Part shown: positions 23,816-31,919 of the stretch, piece by piece
Position numbering within the stretch: position 1 is the first letter of the stretch
Layout: each line of letters begins with the position of its first letter
From: Amycolatopsis mediterranei
GTDB lineage: Bacteria; Actinomycetota; Actinomycetes; Mycobacteriales; Pseudonocardiaceae
Reading direction: 5' to 3'
Length of the DNA: 64,000 nucleotides
NCBI RefSeq assembly: GCF_026017845.1
Contig: NZ_CP100416.1
Span: 2,581,592 to 2,645,591 of the forward strand
Notes under the pieces: generated by a model
Database searches by the model: none
What the model was told of the DNA's origin: nothing
The model's input: only the letters and a program-made list of their open reading frames with translations
Translations under genes and position numbers: made by a program

Positions 23816-25732
23816 ATGACCGAGGTCGAACGGCACAGCTACGACGTGGTGGTGATCGGTGCCGGTGGCGCCGGTCTGCGCGCCGTGATCGAAGCCCGCG
23901 AACGCGGCTTCCGCGTCGCGGTCGTGTGCAAGTCCCTGTTCGGCAAGGCGCACACGGTGATGGCCGAGGGCGGCTGCGCGGCCTCGATGGGCAACGCGAA
24001 CTCGAACGACAACTGGCAGGTCCACTTCCGCGACACCATGCGCGGCGGGAAGTTCCTCAACAACTGGCGGATGGCCGAGCTGCACGCCAAGGAGGCGCCG
24101 GATCGCGTCTGGGAACTCGAGACGTACGGCGCGCTCTTCGACCGCACCGCCGACGGCCGGATCAGCCAGCGCAACTTCGGCGGGCACACCTACCCGCGGC
24201 TGGCGCACGTCGGTGACCGCACCGGGCTCGAGCTCATCCGCACGATGCAGCAGAAGATCGTCTCGCTGCAGCAGGAGGACTTCGCCGAGACCGGGGACTA
24301 CGAAGCGAAGATCAAGGTCTTCGCCGAGTGCACGGTCACCGAGCTGCTCACCACCGACGGGAAGATCGCCGGCGCGTTCGGCTACTGGCGCGAGAGCGGG
24401 CGGTTCATCCTCTTCGAGGCGCCCGCGGTCGTGCTGGCCACCGGCGGCATCGGCAAGTCGTTCAAGGTGACGTCGAACTCGTGGGAGTACACCGGTGACG
24501 GCCACGCGCTGGCCCTGCGGGCGGGCGCGAAGCTGATCAACATGGAGTTCGTCCAGTTCCACCCGACCGGGATGGTCTGGCCGCCGAGCGTCAAGGGCAT
24601 CCTCGTCACCGAGGGCGTGCGCGGTGACGGCGGCGTGCTCAAGAACTCCGACGGCAAGCGGTTCATGTTCGAGTACGTGCCCGACGTGTTCAAGGGCCAG
24701 TACGCCGAAAGCGAAGAAGAAGCCGACCGCTGGTACGCCGACGCGGACAACAACCGGCGCACACCCGACCTGCTGCCCCGCGACGAGGTGGCCCGCGCGA
24801 TCAACTCCGAGGTCAAGGAGGGCCGCGGCTCCCCGCACGGCGGCGTCTTCCTCGACATCGCCAGCCGGCTGCCGGCCGAGGAGATCAAGAAGCGGCTGCC
24901 GTCGATGTACCACCAGTTCAAGGAGCTGGCGGACGTCGACATCACCGCGGAGCCGATGGAGGTGGGCCCGACCTGCCACTACGTCATGGGCGGCATCGAG
25001 GTCGACCCGGACACGGCCGCGGCGAGCGTGCCCGGCCTGTTCGCGGCCGGCGAGTGCTCGGGCGGCATGCACGGCTCGAACCGGCTCGGCGGCAATTCGC
25101 TGTCGGACCTGCTGGTGTTCGGCCGCCGCGCAGGACTCGGTGCCGCCGAGTACGTGCTCGGCCTCGACGGCAGGCCCGCCGTCTCGGAGTCCGATGTGGA
25201 CGCTGCGGCGAAGATGGCGCTCGCGCCGTTCGACCCGCCGTCCGGTGCCTCGGCGGAGAACCCGTACACCCTGCACACCGAGCTGCAGCAGTCGATGAAC
25301 GACCTGGTCGGCATCATCCGCAAGGCGGGCGAGATCGAGCAGGCGCTGGTGAAGCTCGCCGAGCTGCGGCAGCGGATCCTGCGCGTCACGGTGGAAGGCC
25401 ACCGGCAGTTCAACCCCGGCTGGCACCTCGCGATCGACCTGCGCAACATGCTGATGGTCAGCGAGTGCGTCGCGAAGGCGGCGCTGACGCGGACCGAGAG
25501 CCGTGGCGGGCACACGCGCGACGACTACCCCGGCATGGACGCCGAGTGGCGCCACAAGCTGCTGGTGTGCTCGGCGGCCGAGGGCGACAACCCGGTCGTC
25601 CCGGACATCGACGTCGTGGTGAAGGAGCAGGTGCCGCTGCGGCAGGACCTGCTGGAGCTGTTCGAGTTCGGCGAACTCGGGAAGTACTACACCGACGACG
25701 AACTCGAGGCGCACCCCGGGAGCAAAGCATGA
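23816..25732 (+). CDS. sdhA: succinate dehydrogenase flavoprotein subunit
   Basis: 638 residues. It oxidises succinate to fumarate on FAD. The dinucleotide fold VVVIGAGGAG is at 11-20. The His of KAHTVMAEGG (H46) is the expected covalent FAD site. EFVQFHPTG and HGSNRLGGNSLSDLLVFGRR follow as in the family. GAGGTGG lies upstream of the ATG after a 64-base gap holding a doubled GCTCCCGAC. The stop TGA is shared with the ATGA that starts the inserted mini-ORF. Confidence 0.97.
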   Translation: MTEVERHSYDVVVIGAGGAGLRAVIEARERGFRVAVVCKSLFGKAHTVMAEGGCAASMGNANSNDNWQVHFRDTMRGGKFLNNWRMAELHAKEAPDRVWELETYGALFDRTADGRISQRNFGGHTYPRLAHVGDRTGLELIRTMQQKIVSLQQEDFAETGDYEAKIKVFAECTVTELLTTDGKIAGAFGYWRESGRFILFEAPAVVLATGGIGKSFKVTSNSWEYTGDGHALALRAGAKLINMEFVQFHPTGMVWPPSVKGILVTEGVRGDGGVLKNSDGKRFMFEYVPDVFKGQYAESEEEADRWYADADNNRRTPDLLPRDEVARAINSEVKEGRGSPHGGVFLDIASRLPAEEIKKRLPSMYHQFKELADVDITAEPMEVGPTCHYVMGGIEVDPDTAAASVPGLFAAGECSGGMHGSNRLGGNSLSDLLVFGRRAGLGAAEYVLGLDGRPAVSESDVDAAAKMALAPFDPPSGASAENPYTLHTELQQSMNDLVGIIRKAGEIEQALVKLAELRQRILRVTVEGHRQFNPGWHLAIDLRNMLMVSECVAKAALTRTESRGGHTRDDYPGMDAEWRHKLLVCSAAEGDNPVVPDIDVVVKEQVPLRQDLLELFEFGELGKYYTDDELEAHPGSKA

Positions 25733-25809
25733 GCGAGCTTGCGAGCGAATCATTCAACACAGCGCTTCCGGCTCAGGCGGCACCGAGCGCCAGCGAGGTG
25801 GGCGCATGA
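25729..25809 (+). repeat. coupled mini-ORF repeat element, copy A (between sdhA and sdhB)
   Basis: 81 bases forming a complete frame of 26 codons, MSELASESFNTALPAQAAPS then ASEVGA. Its ATGA overlaps the sdhA stop and its TGA overlaps the sdhB ATG. GAGGTG near its 3' end (25795-25800) is a Shine-Dalgarno five bases before the sdhB start. ATGAGC stands at both ends. 74 of 81 bases match copy B at 31109-31189 (minus strand), between gluC and gluD. Confidence 0.9.
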
Positions 25810-26558
25810 GCTACAAGGCGAGTTTCCGCGTGTGGCGTGGCGACGACACCGGCGGCGAGCTGCAGGACTTCACCGTGGAGGTGAACGAGGGCGAGGTGGT
25901 CCTCGACATCATCCACCGGCTGCAGGCCACCCAGGCGTCGGACCTCGCGGTGCGCTGGAACTGCAAGGCGGGCAAGTGCGGCTCGTGCTCGGCGGAGATC
26001 AACGGCAAGCCGCGCCTGCTGTGCATGACGCGGATGTCGACGTTCACCGAGGAAGAGGTGATCACGGTGACGCCGATGCGGACGTTCCCGGTGATCCGCG
26101 ACCTCGTCACCGACGTGTCGTTCAACTACACGAAGGCGCGCGAGATCCCGTCGTTCACCCCGCCCGCGGACCTGAAGCCGGGCGAGTACCGGATGCAGCA
26201 GGTGGACGTCGAGCGGTCGCAGGAGTTCCGCAAGTGCATCGAGTGCTTCCTGTGCCAGAACACCTGCCACGTGGTGCGTGACCACGAGGAGAACAAGGAA
26301 GCCTTCGCCGGGCCGCGGTACCTGATGCGCATCGCCGAGCTGGAGATGCACCCGCTGGACGTCGCGGACCGCCGTGACGCGGCCCAGGACGAGCACGGCC
26401 TCGGGTACTGCAACATCACGAAGTGCTGTTCGGAGGTGTGCCCGGAGGGGATCCACATCACGGACAACGCGCTGATCCCGATGAAGGAGCGCGTCGCGGA
26501 CCGCAAGTACGACCCGATCGTGTGGCTGGGCAACAAGCTCTTCCGCCGGGACAAGTAG
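25806..26558 (+). CDS. sdhB: succinate dehydrogenase iron-sulfur subunit
   Basis: 250 residues. It carries electrons from SdhA to the membrane part. The [2Fe-2S] cysteines are C53, C58, C61 and C73. The bacterial-ferredoxin-like part has CIECFLCQNTC (C143, C146, C149, C153) and CNITKCCSEVCPEG (C201, C206/207, C211). The start lies in an ATGA overlap with the mini-ORF element, which also supplies its Shine-Dalgarno. A strong hairpin follows the stop. Confidence 0.96.
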   Translation: MSYKASFRVWRGDDTGGELQDFTVEVNEGEVVLDIIHRLQATQASDLAVRWNCKAGKCGSCSAEINGKPRLLCMTRMSTFTEEEVITVTPMRTFPVIRDLVTDVSFNYTKAREIPSFTPPADLKPGEYRMQQVDVERSQEFRKCIECFLCQNTCHVVRDHEENKEAFAGPRYLMRIAELEMHPLDVADRRDAAQDEHGLGYCNITKCCSEVCPEGIHITDNALIPMKERVADRKYDPIVWLGNKLFRRDK

Positions 26559-26570
26559 GGCTTTCTCCTC

Positions 26571-26610
26571 GACGCTCGCGAACCGCGCCTCAGGCCGGTT
26601 CGCGAGCGTC
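26571..26610 (+). terminator. terminator of the Sdh1 operon
   Basis: A perfect 15-base stem, GACGCTCGCGAACCG and its complement, with a 10-base loop, 12 bases after the sdhB stop, followed by TTCCCGTCT. Confidence 0.85.
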
Positions 26611-26639
26611 TTCCCGTCTGTGCGTGCCAAGGTGGGGGC

Positions 26640-27164
26640 ATGGAGATCGAACTGCTGCCGCCGTCCGCCGAGGCCGCGGTGATCGAGCGGGTGACCGGGT
26701 TGGTCAACCAGGTCTACGCCGAGTCCGAAAAGGGGCTCTGGCAGGGGAGCACCGACCGGACGTCCGTCGACGAGATGACCGGGTTCGTGGCGGCCGGGGA
26801 GATCGCCGTCGCCTTCGTGGGCGGGGACCTCGCCGGGTCGGTGCGGATCCAGCGGCTCGACGACGCGACCGGGGAGTTCGGCATGCTCGCCGCCGATCCG
26901 GCGCGGCGGGGGCTCGGCATCGGGCGGGAGCTCGTGCGGTTCGCCGAGCGGGCGAGCCGGGCGGCCGGGTGCCGGGAGATGCAGCTCGAACTGCTCGTGC
27001 CGCGGGCGTGGACGCATCCGTCGAAGCAGTTCCTGGCCGAGTGGTACGGCCGGCTCGGCTACCGCGTGACCCACCGCGCCGACCTCGCCGAGGACTATCC
27101 GCACCTCGCGCCGTCGCTGGCCACGCCGTGCGACTTCCTCATCTATCGCAAGGACCTCGGGTGA
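26640..27164 (+). CDS. GNAT-family acetyltransferase
   Basis: 174 residues with a single GNAT fold. The acetyl-CoA loop RRGLGIGRELVRF is at about 90-102, and the later part MQLELLVPRAWTHPSKQFLAEWYGRLGY is typical of amino-group acetyltransferases. The substrate is unknown. GTGGGGG precedes the ATG closely. It stands alone between the Sdh1 terminator and the XRE/DUF397 pair. Confidence 0.8.
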   Translation: MEIELLPPSAEAAVIERVTGLVNQVYAESEKGLWQGSTDRTSVDEMTGFVAAGEIAVAFVGGDLAGSVRIQRLDDATGEFGMLAADPARRGLGIGRELVRFAERASRAAGCREMQLELLVPRAWTHPSKQFLAEWYGRLGYRVTHRADLAEDYPHLAPSLATPCDFLIYRKDLG

Positions 27165-27227
27165 CGGTGCTCGGCGAGGCGGCCGCCCGAAGGCGGCCAC
27201 CTCCGGGGCTGCGTGCCGAGCTGGTTG

Positions 27228-27413
27228 TCAGCGCAGCGAGCTGAGCAGGGCGTTCCAGGCGGGGTGGGGGACGGTCAGGTGCCCGGTGGCGGGCGCCTTC
27301 GAGTCGCGGATCGCGGTGCTGCGGGTATCGAGAGCGACTTCGACGCAGGTGCTGTGTTCGGTGTCGGCATCGCTGTGACTGCTCTTGAACCACTTCAGTT
27401 CGCGGCCCGCCAT
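27228..27413 (-). CDS. DUF397 protein
   Basis: 61 residues with the hallmark start LKWFKSSHSDAD, the CVEVA segment and a DSK. DUF397 genes are abundant in mycelial actinobacteria and almost always follow an XRE regulator with a DUF5753 domain, as here, three bases downstream. As I recall, the pair is related to BldB/WhiJ-type developmental control. It is probably a partner of the regulator. Confidence 0.93.
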   Translation of the reverse strand: MAGRELKWFKSSHSDADTEHSTCVEVALDTRSTAIRDSKAPATGHLTVPHPAWNALLSSLR

Positions 27414-27416
27414 CGG

Positions 27417-28268
27417 TCACTCCTTCATGCGCTCGAACTCGTCCGCCAGCCGGACGAGCATCTCCCTCGATTGTCCCTCGGAAAGGGCGGCTTGTTCCAG
27501 CCTCGTGGCCAGGACGTAGAACGCCTCGACCGCGACCCGGTCGTCGATGAACAGGCCCGCCGCGTAGGTTTCCTCGTAGACGACCGGCGGATGCTCGGGG
27601 AACTCCATGATGGTGAACCGGCTGCCCACGAGGTGGTAGGGGAGTGCGGTTTCCGGCAGGACCCGGATGGTGCAGTGCGGCAGGTTGGTCGACAGCACCA
27701 GGTATTGCAGCTGCTCGTGCATCAGCGCCGGATCGCGGACGATGGTCCGGAGGCTGCGCTCGTAGACGAAGTAGAGGCAGCGCGGCGGATTCCGCCGCTG
27801 CAGGAGCTGTTGCCGGTCGAGCCGGGCCTGCACGAGGATCTTCAGGCGGTCCGCGGTGTAGCGCCCGGTCAGTTCGTGGAGCTCCTTCACGTAGTCTTCG
27901 GTCTGCAGAATGCCCGGGATGGCGGTCGGGCTGTGCGAAATGATCGTGTCGGCCAGGTTTTCCTGGATGATGAGGGACTTCATCGGGTCGACGAGCTTGT
28001 CGAAGTAGGGCCGCACCCAGTAGAGGTCGCCGGGCGGTTTGGCGAGCTCGAGGAGCCGCGCGCGTTCGGCGGCCTTGGTCCCGCAGTGGGCGAGGTAGAT
28101 GGCGGCGTCGATCGGCGAGATGCGACGGCCGTTCTCCCAGGCCGACACCTTGGAGGCCGACCAGTCCGCGCGGCGGGCCAGCTCGCGCAGGGTCATCCGT
28201 TTCAGCTCGCGCTGGCTCTTGAGTTCGCAGGCCATTTCCCGCGTGCGCACCGTGCTCTTTTCGGTCAT
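27417..28268 (-). CDS. XRE-family regulator with DUF5753 domain
   Basis: 283 residues. The helix-turn-helix covers about 10-65 (MTLRELARRADWSASKVSAWENGR). The rest is DUF5753, with LIIQENLADTIISHSPTAIPGILQTEDY and LPHCTIRVLPETALPYHL. It forms a pair with the downstream DUF397 gene. The ATG at 28268 has no Shine-Dalgarno. Upstream codons are in frame but have no good start. Confidence 0.9.
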   Translation of the reverse strand: MTEKSTVRTREMACELKSQRELKRMTLRELARRADWSASKVSAWENGRRISPIDAAIYLAHCGTKAAERARLLELAKPPGDLYWVRPYFDKLVDPMKSLIIQENLADTIISHSPTAIPGILQTEDYVKELHELTGRYTADRLKILVQARLDRQQLLQRRNPPRCLYFVYERSLRTIVRDPALMHEQLQYLVLSTNLPHCTIRVLPETALPYHLVGSRFTIMEFPEHPPVVYEETYAAGLFIDDRVAVEAFYVLATRLEQAALSEGQSREMLVRLADEFERMKE

Positions 28269-28370
28269 GTCACGGACGGTAGAGGGAACCTCCGACAAAA
28301 CGCCGCTCGCCGCGCGTGGATTCACCGCAAGGAGGTCGGTGTTCCGCCTGTGTGACAATGGAAGCGGCCC

Positions 28371-28440
28371 GCGAAGCGCTGCGAAGCTGCTTCGCGGCCG
28401 AAGCTGCTTCGCGCTTTCTTAAGCGATATATAAAATTGGA
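28371..28440 (+). promoter_or_regulatory. A/T-rich promoter with nested GAAGC hairpins before the DUF1275 gene
   Basis: GCGAAGCTGCTTCGC (28381-28395) is a hairpin with a CTG loop. GAAGCTGCTTCGCGC follows directly as a second copy, and GCGAAGCGCT precedes it. Then comes TTTCTTAAGCGATATATAAAATTGGA (the last 26 bases before 28441), an exceptional A/T island with a TATAAA-like -10. It serves the plus-strand gene at 28477 and may influence the divergent XRE gene. Confidence 0.5.
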
Positions 28441-28476
28441 TTTGGAATCGGCGGGCGGCCGGTGTTGAATGGAGTC

Positions 28477-29187
28477 ATGGCTGAACCGAAACCACGGGAC
28501 CTGGCCGTCCTGCTGCTGACGCTGACCGTCGTCACCGGCGTGGTCGACGCCGTCAGCTTTCTCGGGCTGGGGCGGGTCTTCGTCGCCAACATGACCGGGA
28601 ACGTCGTGTTCCTCGGCTTCGCGGCGGCGGGGGAGACGACGTTGTCGGTGCTCGCGTCGTCGACCGCCGTGCTCGCGTTCCTGGCCGGCGCGCTCGCCGG
28701 TGGGCGGCTGGCCCGTCGCGAAGACGACTACGACGCCCTGCGGCAGGCGACCGCGGCGCAGGCGGCGCTGATCGCGGCGGCCGTCGTGCTGTCGGCGACC
28801 CTCGGCGGTGCCACACGGCTGGGCGGCGAGCTGCTGATCGTCGTGCTCGGGCTGGCGATGGGCCTGCAGAACGCGGCGGTCCGCCGCATCGGCGCGCCCG
28901 ATCTGACGACGACGGTGCTGACGATGACGCTGACCGGTTTCGCGGCCGACTCGAAGGCCGCCGGCGGCCCGGGTTCGCACCCGCTGCGGAAGGTCGCCGC
29001 CGTGGGGGCGATGCTCGTCGGGGCCTTTGCCGGCGGGGTGCTGCAGCTGCACGTCGCGATGTGGGCCGCGCTGGCGGTGGCGCTCGCGCTGGTTCTCGGC
29101 GTGCTCGCCGTGCTGCAGCGGACGCGGCGGAGAGGCGCCGATGGGGATTCGGCGTCCACAAAGGACGTGAAGGGGACAGGGGAATGA
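28477..29187 (+). CDS. DUF1275 (YoaK-family) membrane protein
   Basis: 236 residues with about six membrane helices. Family landmarks are the start LTVVTGVVDAVSFLGLGRVFVANMTGN and LGLAMGLQNAAVRR. DUF1275 proteins are widespread small-molecule transporter-like membrane proteins of unknown function. The ATG at 28477 matches the usual family start; a GTG at 28462 is possible. Its stop overlaps the next ATG (ATGA). Confidence 0.85.
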   Translation: MAEPKPRDLAVLLLTLTVVTGVVDAVSFLGLGRVFVANMTGNVVFLGFAAAGETTLSVLASSTAVLAFLAGALAGGRLARREDDYDALRQATAAQAALIAAAVVLSATLGGATRLGGELLIVVLGLAMGLQNAAVRRIGAPDLTTTVLTMTLTGFAADSKAAGGPGSHPLRKVAAVGAMLVGAFAGGVLQLHVAMWAALAVALALVLGVLAVLQRTRRRGADGDSASTKDVKGTGE

Positions 29188-29442
29188 CTTACGGATTCGT
29201 GCGGCTGTACCGCGACCGGGCCGTCCGCGGCCGGGCTGGTCGTCGACCGCTGGGGGCCATCACTGGACACCGACCTCGACGACATCGTGACCGGCGGCCC
29301 GACTCCGGTCACGGTGACGCCGGAGTTGATGGTGTTGCGGCCCGAGATCGCCCGCCGAAAATTCGAGCCCGGAAACCTGGTCCCGTTCGACGACTTCCTC
29401 GCCTACGACGCGGAAGGGATCCTCGCCCTGGCAGCGGACTAG
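29184..29442 (+). pseudogene. small unknown gene interrupted by a one-base frameshift
   Basis: The ATG overlaps the DUF1275 stop and the frame MTYGFVRLYRDRAV has strong coding bias for 14 codons, then loses it. One base out of phase, from about 29225, the sequence AAGLVVDRWGPSLDTDLDDI and onward to a TAG at 29440-29442 is clearly coding. Dropping one C near 29226 would give one 85-residue protein. I do not recognise it. The stop overlaps that of the convergent SDR gene. It is either a mutation or a sequencing error. Confidence 0.7.
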
Positions 29443-30176
29443 CCGAGTGCGCGGCCGCCGTCGACCGAAAGGCGCTGGCCCGTGATGAAGCCCGCCTCCT
29501 CGGACGCGAAGAAACTCACCGCCGCCGCCACGTCGTCCGGGGTGCCCAGACGGCCCGCCGGGACCGATGCGCGGTACTGCTCCTGCTCGGCCTCCGGGAC
29601 CTCCGCGTGCCGCTCCACCGGGATGAACCCCGGCGCCACCGTGTTGACCGTGATGCCGTCCGGGGCCAGTTCGCGGGCCCAGGCCCGGACCAGGCCGATC
29701 TGGGCGCTCTTGGCCGTCGCGTACGCCGAACGGCCCGGGGGCGGGCGGTCCGCCACCTCCGAGTCGATGTGCACGATGCGGCCGTGGCCGCGGGCGCGCA
29801 TCCCCGGCAGCACCGCGTGGCCCAGCAGGACCGGCGACCGCACGAAGAAGTCCAGCTGGGCCAGGTGCTCCGGCCAGTCCACCTTCGACAGCGGCGCTTC
29901 CGGCTGCGGGCCGGTCGCGTTGAGCACCAGCACGCCGATCGGGCCCAGCAACGCCGTGACCGCGTCGACCAGGTCGCCGGTCTGGCGCCGGTCCGTCACG
30001 TCCGCGGCGAAGGCCGCCGCGCGGCCGCCCTCGGCCAGGATGGCCTCCGCCGCCGTCTTGAGGTCGGCGTCGTCGTGGAGGCCGTTGACCGCGACGGCGA
30101 ACCCGTCGCGGGCCAGTCTCCGGGCGATCACCCGGCCGAGGCCGCGGGAACTGCCGGTCACCAGTGCGACACCCAT
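29439..30176 (-). CDS. short-chain dehydrogenase/reductase
   Basis: 245 residues with a Rossmann fold. The cofactor loop is TGSSRGLG (about 7-14), NATG replaces the usual NNAG, and the active site YATAKSA (YxxxK) and the end GQRLSVDGGR are standard. The substrate is unknown. The ATG at 30176 was chosen to match the family start; an upstream in-frame start would add 12 residues. It has its own promoter region after the gluD terminator. Confidence 0.88.
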   Translation of the reverse strand: MGVALVTGSSRGLGRVIARRLARDGFAVAVNGLHDDADLKTAAEAILAEGGRAAAFAADVTDRRQTGDLVDAVTALLGPIGVLVLNATGPQPEAPLSKVDWPEHLAQLDFFVRSPVLLGHAVLPGMRARGHGRIVHIDSEVADRPPPGRSAYATAKSAQIGLVRAWARELAPDGITVNTVAPGFIPVERHAEVPEAEQEQYRASVPAGRLGTPDDVAAAVSFFASEEAGFITGQRLSVDGGRALG

Positions 30177-30211
30177 GCGCCCGACGCTAGGGGACGTCCG
30201 GGACCACGACA

Positions 30212-30239
30212 AGGCCCCCGGGACGTGTCCCGGGGGCCT
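30212..30239 (-). terminator. terminator of the gluABCD operon
   Basis: AGGCCCCCGGGAC-GT-GTCCCGGGGGCCT: a perfect 13-base stem, 13 bases downstream of the gluD stop on the minus strand. Confidence 0.8.
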
Positions 30240-30251
30240 CGAACGGGTGAC

Positions 30252-31112
30252 TCAGGCCGACGCGGCCACGAGGTCTTCGGTCGCGGTGGGCGGTGCGGCG
30301 ATGACCTTCTTGCTGCGGCGGTTGCGCCGCTCCAGGTACGTCGCCAGCGCCGTCAGCAGCAGGCACATCACGACGTAGATGGCGGTCGCCACGATCGTCG
30401 ACGGCACGATCGGCCGCCCGAACGTGCCCTGCGAACCGATGTACCGGGCGTAGTACAGCAGCTCCTGGTAGGTGATGATGAAGCCGAGCGCGGTGTCCTT
30501 CAGCAGCACGACGAGCTGGCTGATGATCGTCGGCAGCATCGCCCGGACCGCCTGCGGCAGCAGGACCAGGAACATCACCTGGGTCTTGCGCATGCCCAGC
30601 GCGTACGCGGCTTCGCTCTGGCCCTTCGGCAGCGACTGGATGCCCGCGCGGAAGACCTCGGCGAGCACCGAGCCGTTGTACAGCGTCAGGCCGAAGACCA
30701 CGCCGAGGAACGGGCTCGTCGGCACGCCGACGGTCGGCAGGCCGAAGTAGAACACGAACATCAGGATCAGCGCGGGGATGGCGCGGAAGAACTCCACGAC
30801 GAACCCGGCGATCCCGCGGACCCAGGCGTGGTCGGACAGCCGGCCGGCCGCGAAGATCGCCCCGAAGATCAGCGCCAGCACGGCCGCGGCGGCGAACGCC
30901 TGGAGCGTCGACAGCACCGCGTTGCCCAGGTCGCGCTGCACCTGCGCGTACTGCAGCCACTCCCACTTGCGGGCGGTGAACTGGCCGCTGTCGTAGAAAC
31001 GCCACCCGATGTAGCCGAGGAACGCGAGCACCACGAGCGTGCCGACCACCGCGTAGGTGCGGTAGCGCAGCCGGGCCTTCGGGCCCGGGACGTCGAACAG
31101 CACATTGCTCAT
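30252..31112 (-). CDS. gluD: glutamate ABC transporter permease GluD
   Basis: 286 residues. A polar amino-acid permease of the His/Glu/Gln/Arg/opine family with one N-terminal and several core membrane helices. The family loop QSEAAYALGMRKTQ...LPQAVRAMLPTI (contact with the ATPase) is present. The ATG at 31112 overlaps the stop of the inserted mini-ORF element, which carries the Shine-Dalgarno. It pairs with GluC to form the channel. Confidence 0.9.
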   Translation of the reverse strand: MSNVLFDVPGPKARLRYRTYAVVGTLVVLAFLGYIGWRFYDSGQFTARKWEWLQYAQVQRDLGNAVLSTLQAFAAAAVLALIFGAIFAAGRLSDHAWVRGIAGFVVEFFRAIPALILMFVFYFGLPTVGVPTSPFLGVVFGLTLYNGSVLAEVFRAGIQSLPKGQSEAAYALGMRKTQVMFLVLLPQAVRAMLPTIISQLVVLLKDTALGFIITYQELLYYARYIGSQGTFGRPIVPSTIVATAIYVVMCLLLTALATYLERRNRRSKKVIAAPPTATEDLVAASA

Positions 31113-31189
31113 GCGCACACCTCGCTGACGCTCGGTGCGGCCTGAGCCGCAGGCGCAGTGTTGAATGATTCGTTCGCAAGCTCGCTCAT
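31109..31189 (-). repeat. coupled mini-ORF repeat element, copy B (between gluC and gluD)
   Basis: Minus strand, 81 bases, 26 codons: MSELANESFNTAPAAQAAPS then VSEVCA. Its ATGA overlaps the gluC stop and its TGA overlaps the gluD ATG. GAGGTG lies five bases before the gluD ATG. It differs from copy A at seven bases: five change the amino acid and two are silent. ATGAGC stands at both ends, as in copy A. Confidence 0.9.
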
Positions 31190-31833
31190 CGGGCCACGCT
31201 CCAGCGCTTCTCCAGGCTGCGTTGGACGAACGACAGCACGGCGACCAGGATGATGAAGCCGAGGGCCACCCACAGGAGGCCGACCAGCTGGCTCTCACCG
31301 CGTTCGGACAGGTACGCGCGGATCGCGCCGGCCTCGGCGACCGAGAAACCGGCGGCGATGGTGGTGTTCTTCAGCAACGCGATCAGGGTGCTGATCAGCG
31401 GGGGGACGACCGAACGCAGCGCCTGCGGGAGCACGACCTGGCCGAGGATCTGGCCGAAGGTCAGCCCCAGCGCGCGGCCCGCCTCGGCCTGGCCGACCGG
31501 CACGGTGTTGATGCCCGAGCGCACGACCTCGCAGATGAACGCCGAGGTGTACACGGTCAGGGCGACCACGGCGGCCGGGAAGTAGTCGAGCTTGACGATG
31601 TCGAGCAGCGGGTACGCGAACACGAAGAAGGCGAACACCAGGGTCAGCGGCGTGTTCCGGGCGATCGTCACGTACGCCGTGCCGACGGCGCGGAAGACCG
31701 GGACCGGGCTCACCCGCAGCATGGCCAGGATCGTGCCCCAGACCAGCGCGCCGACGGCCGAGAGCACGAACAGTTCGATCGTGGTGAGGAAGAACGGACC
31801 GAACAGGTCCAGGTTGTTGAGCAGGACGTCCAT
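31186..31833 (-). CDS. gluC: glutamate ABC transporter permease GluC
   Basis: 215 residues, the shorter permease. The polar amino-acid permease signature is GQAEAGRALGLTFGQILGQVVLPQALR. GGGAAGG lies five bases before the ATG. Gene order gluA-B-C-D is the same as in Corynebacterium and Streptomyces glutamate uptake operons. The mini-ORF element separates it from gluD. Confidence 0.9.
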   Translation of the reverse strand: MDVLLNNLDLFGPFFLTTIELFVLSAVGALVWGTILAMLRVSPVPVFRAVGTAYVTIARNTPLTLVFAFFVFAYPLLDIVKLDYFPAAVVALTVYTSAFICEVVRSGINTVPVGQAEAGRALGLTFGQILGQVVLPQALRSVVPPLISTLIALLKNTTIAAGFSVAEAGAIRAYLSERGESQLVGLLWVALGFIILVAVLSFVQRSLEKRWSVAR

Positions 31834-31874
31834 GGAGCCTTCCCCGCGTCCGTGGTCAGGTGGTGGATGGAGAA

Positions 31875-31907
31875 GGCCGGTGGACCGGGAAGCCCGATCC
31901 ACCGGCC
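31875..31907 (-). other. intercistronic hairpin between gluB and gluC
   Basis: GGCCGGTGGA / TCCACCGGCC: a perfect 10-base stem with a 13-base loop, just after the gluB stop. Such stems commonly keep the binding-protein message more abundant than that of the permeases; this role is inferred. Confidence 0.6.
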
Positions 31908-31919
31908 GTCACGCGAGCG

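Noticed and set aside
28460..28470. GTGTTGAATG resembling part of the mini-ORF repeat
   Set aside because: Only ten bases match and the flanks are unrelated; within chance for this window.
30176..30251. Possible attachment site at the 30.2 kb palindrome
   Set aside because: A perfect stem directly after gluD is better explained as a terminator. No integrase or duplicated flank is visible.
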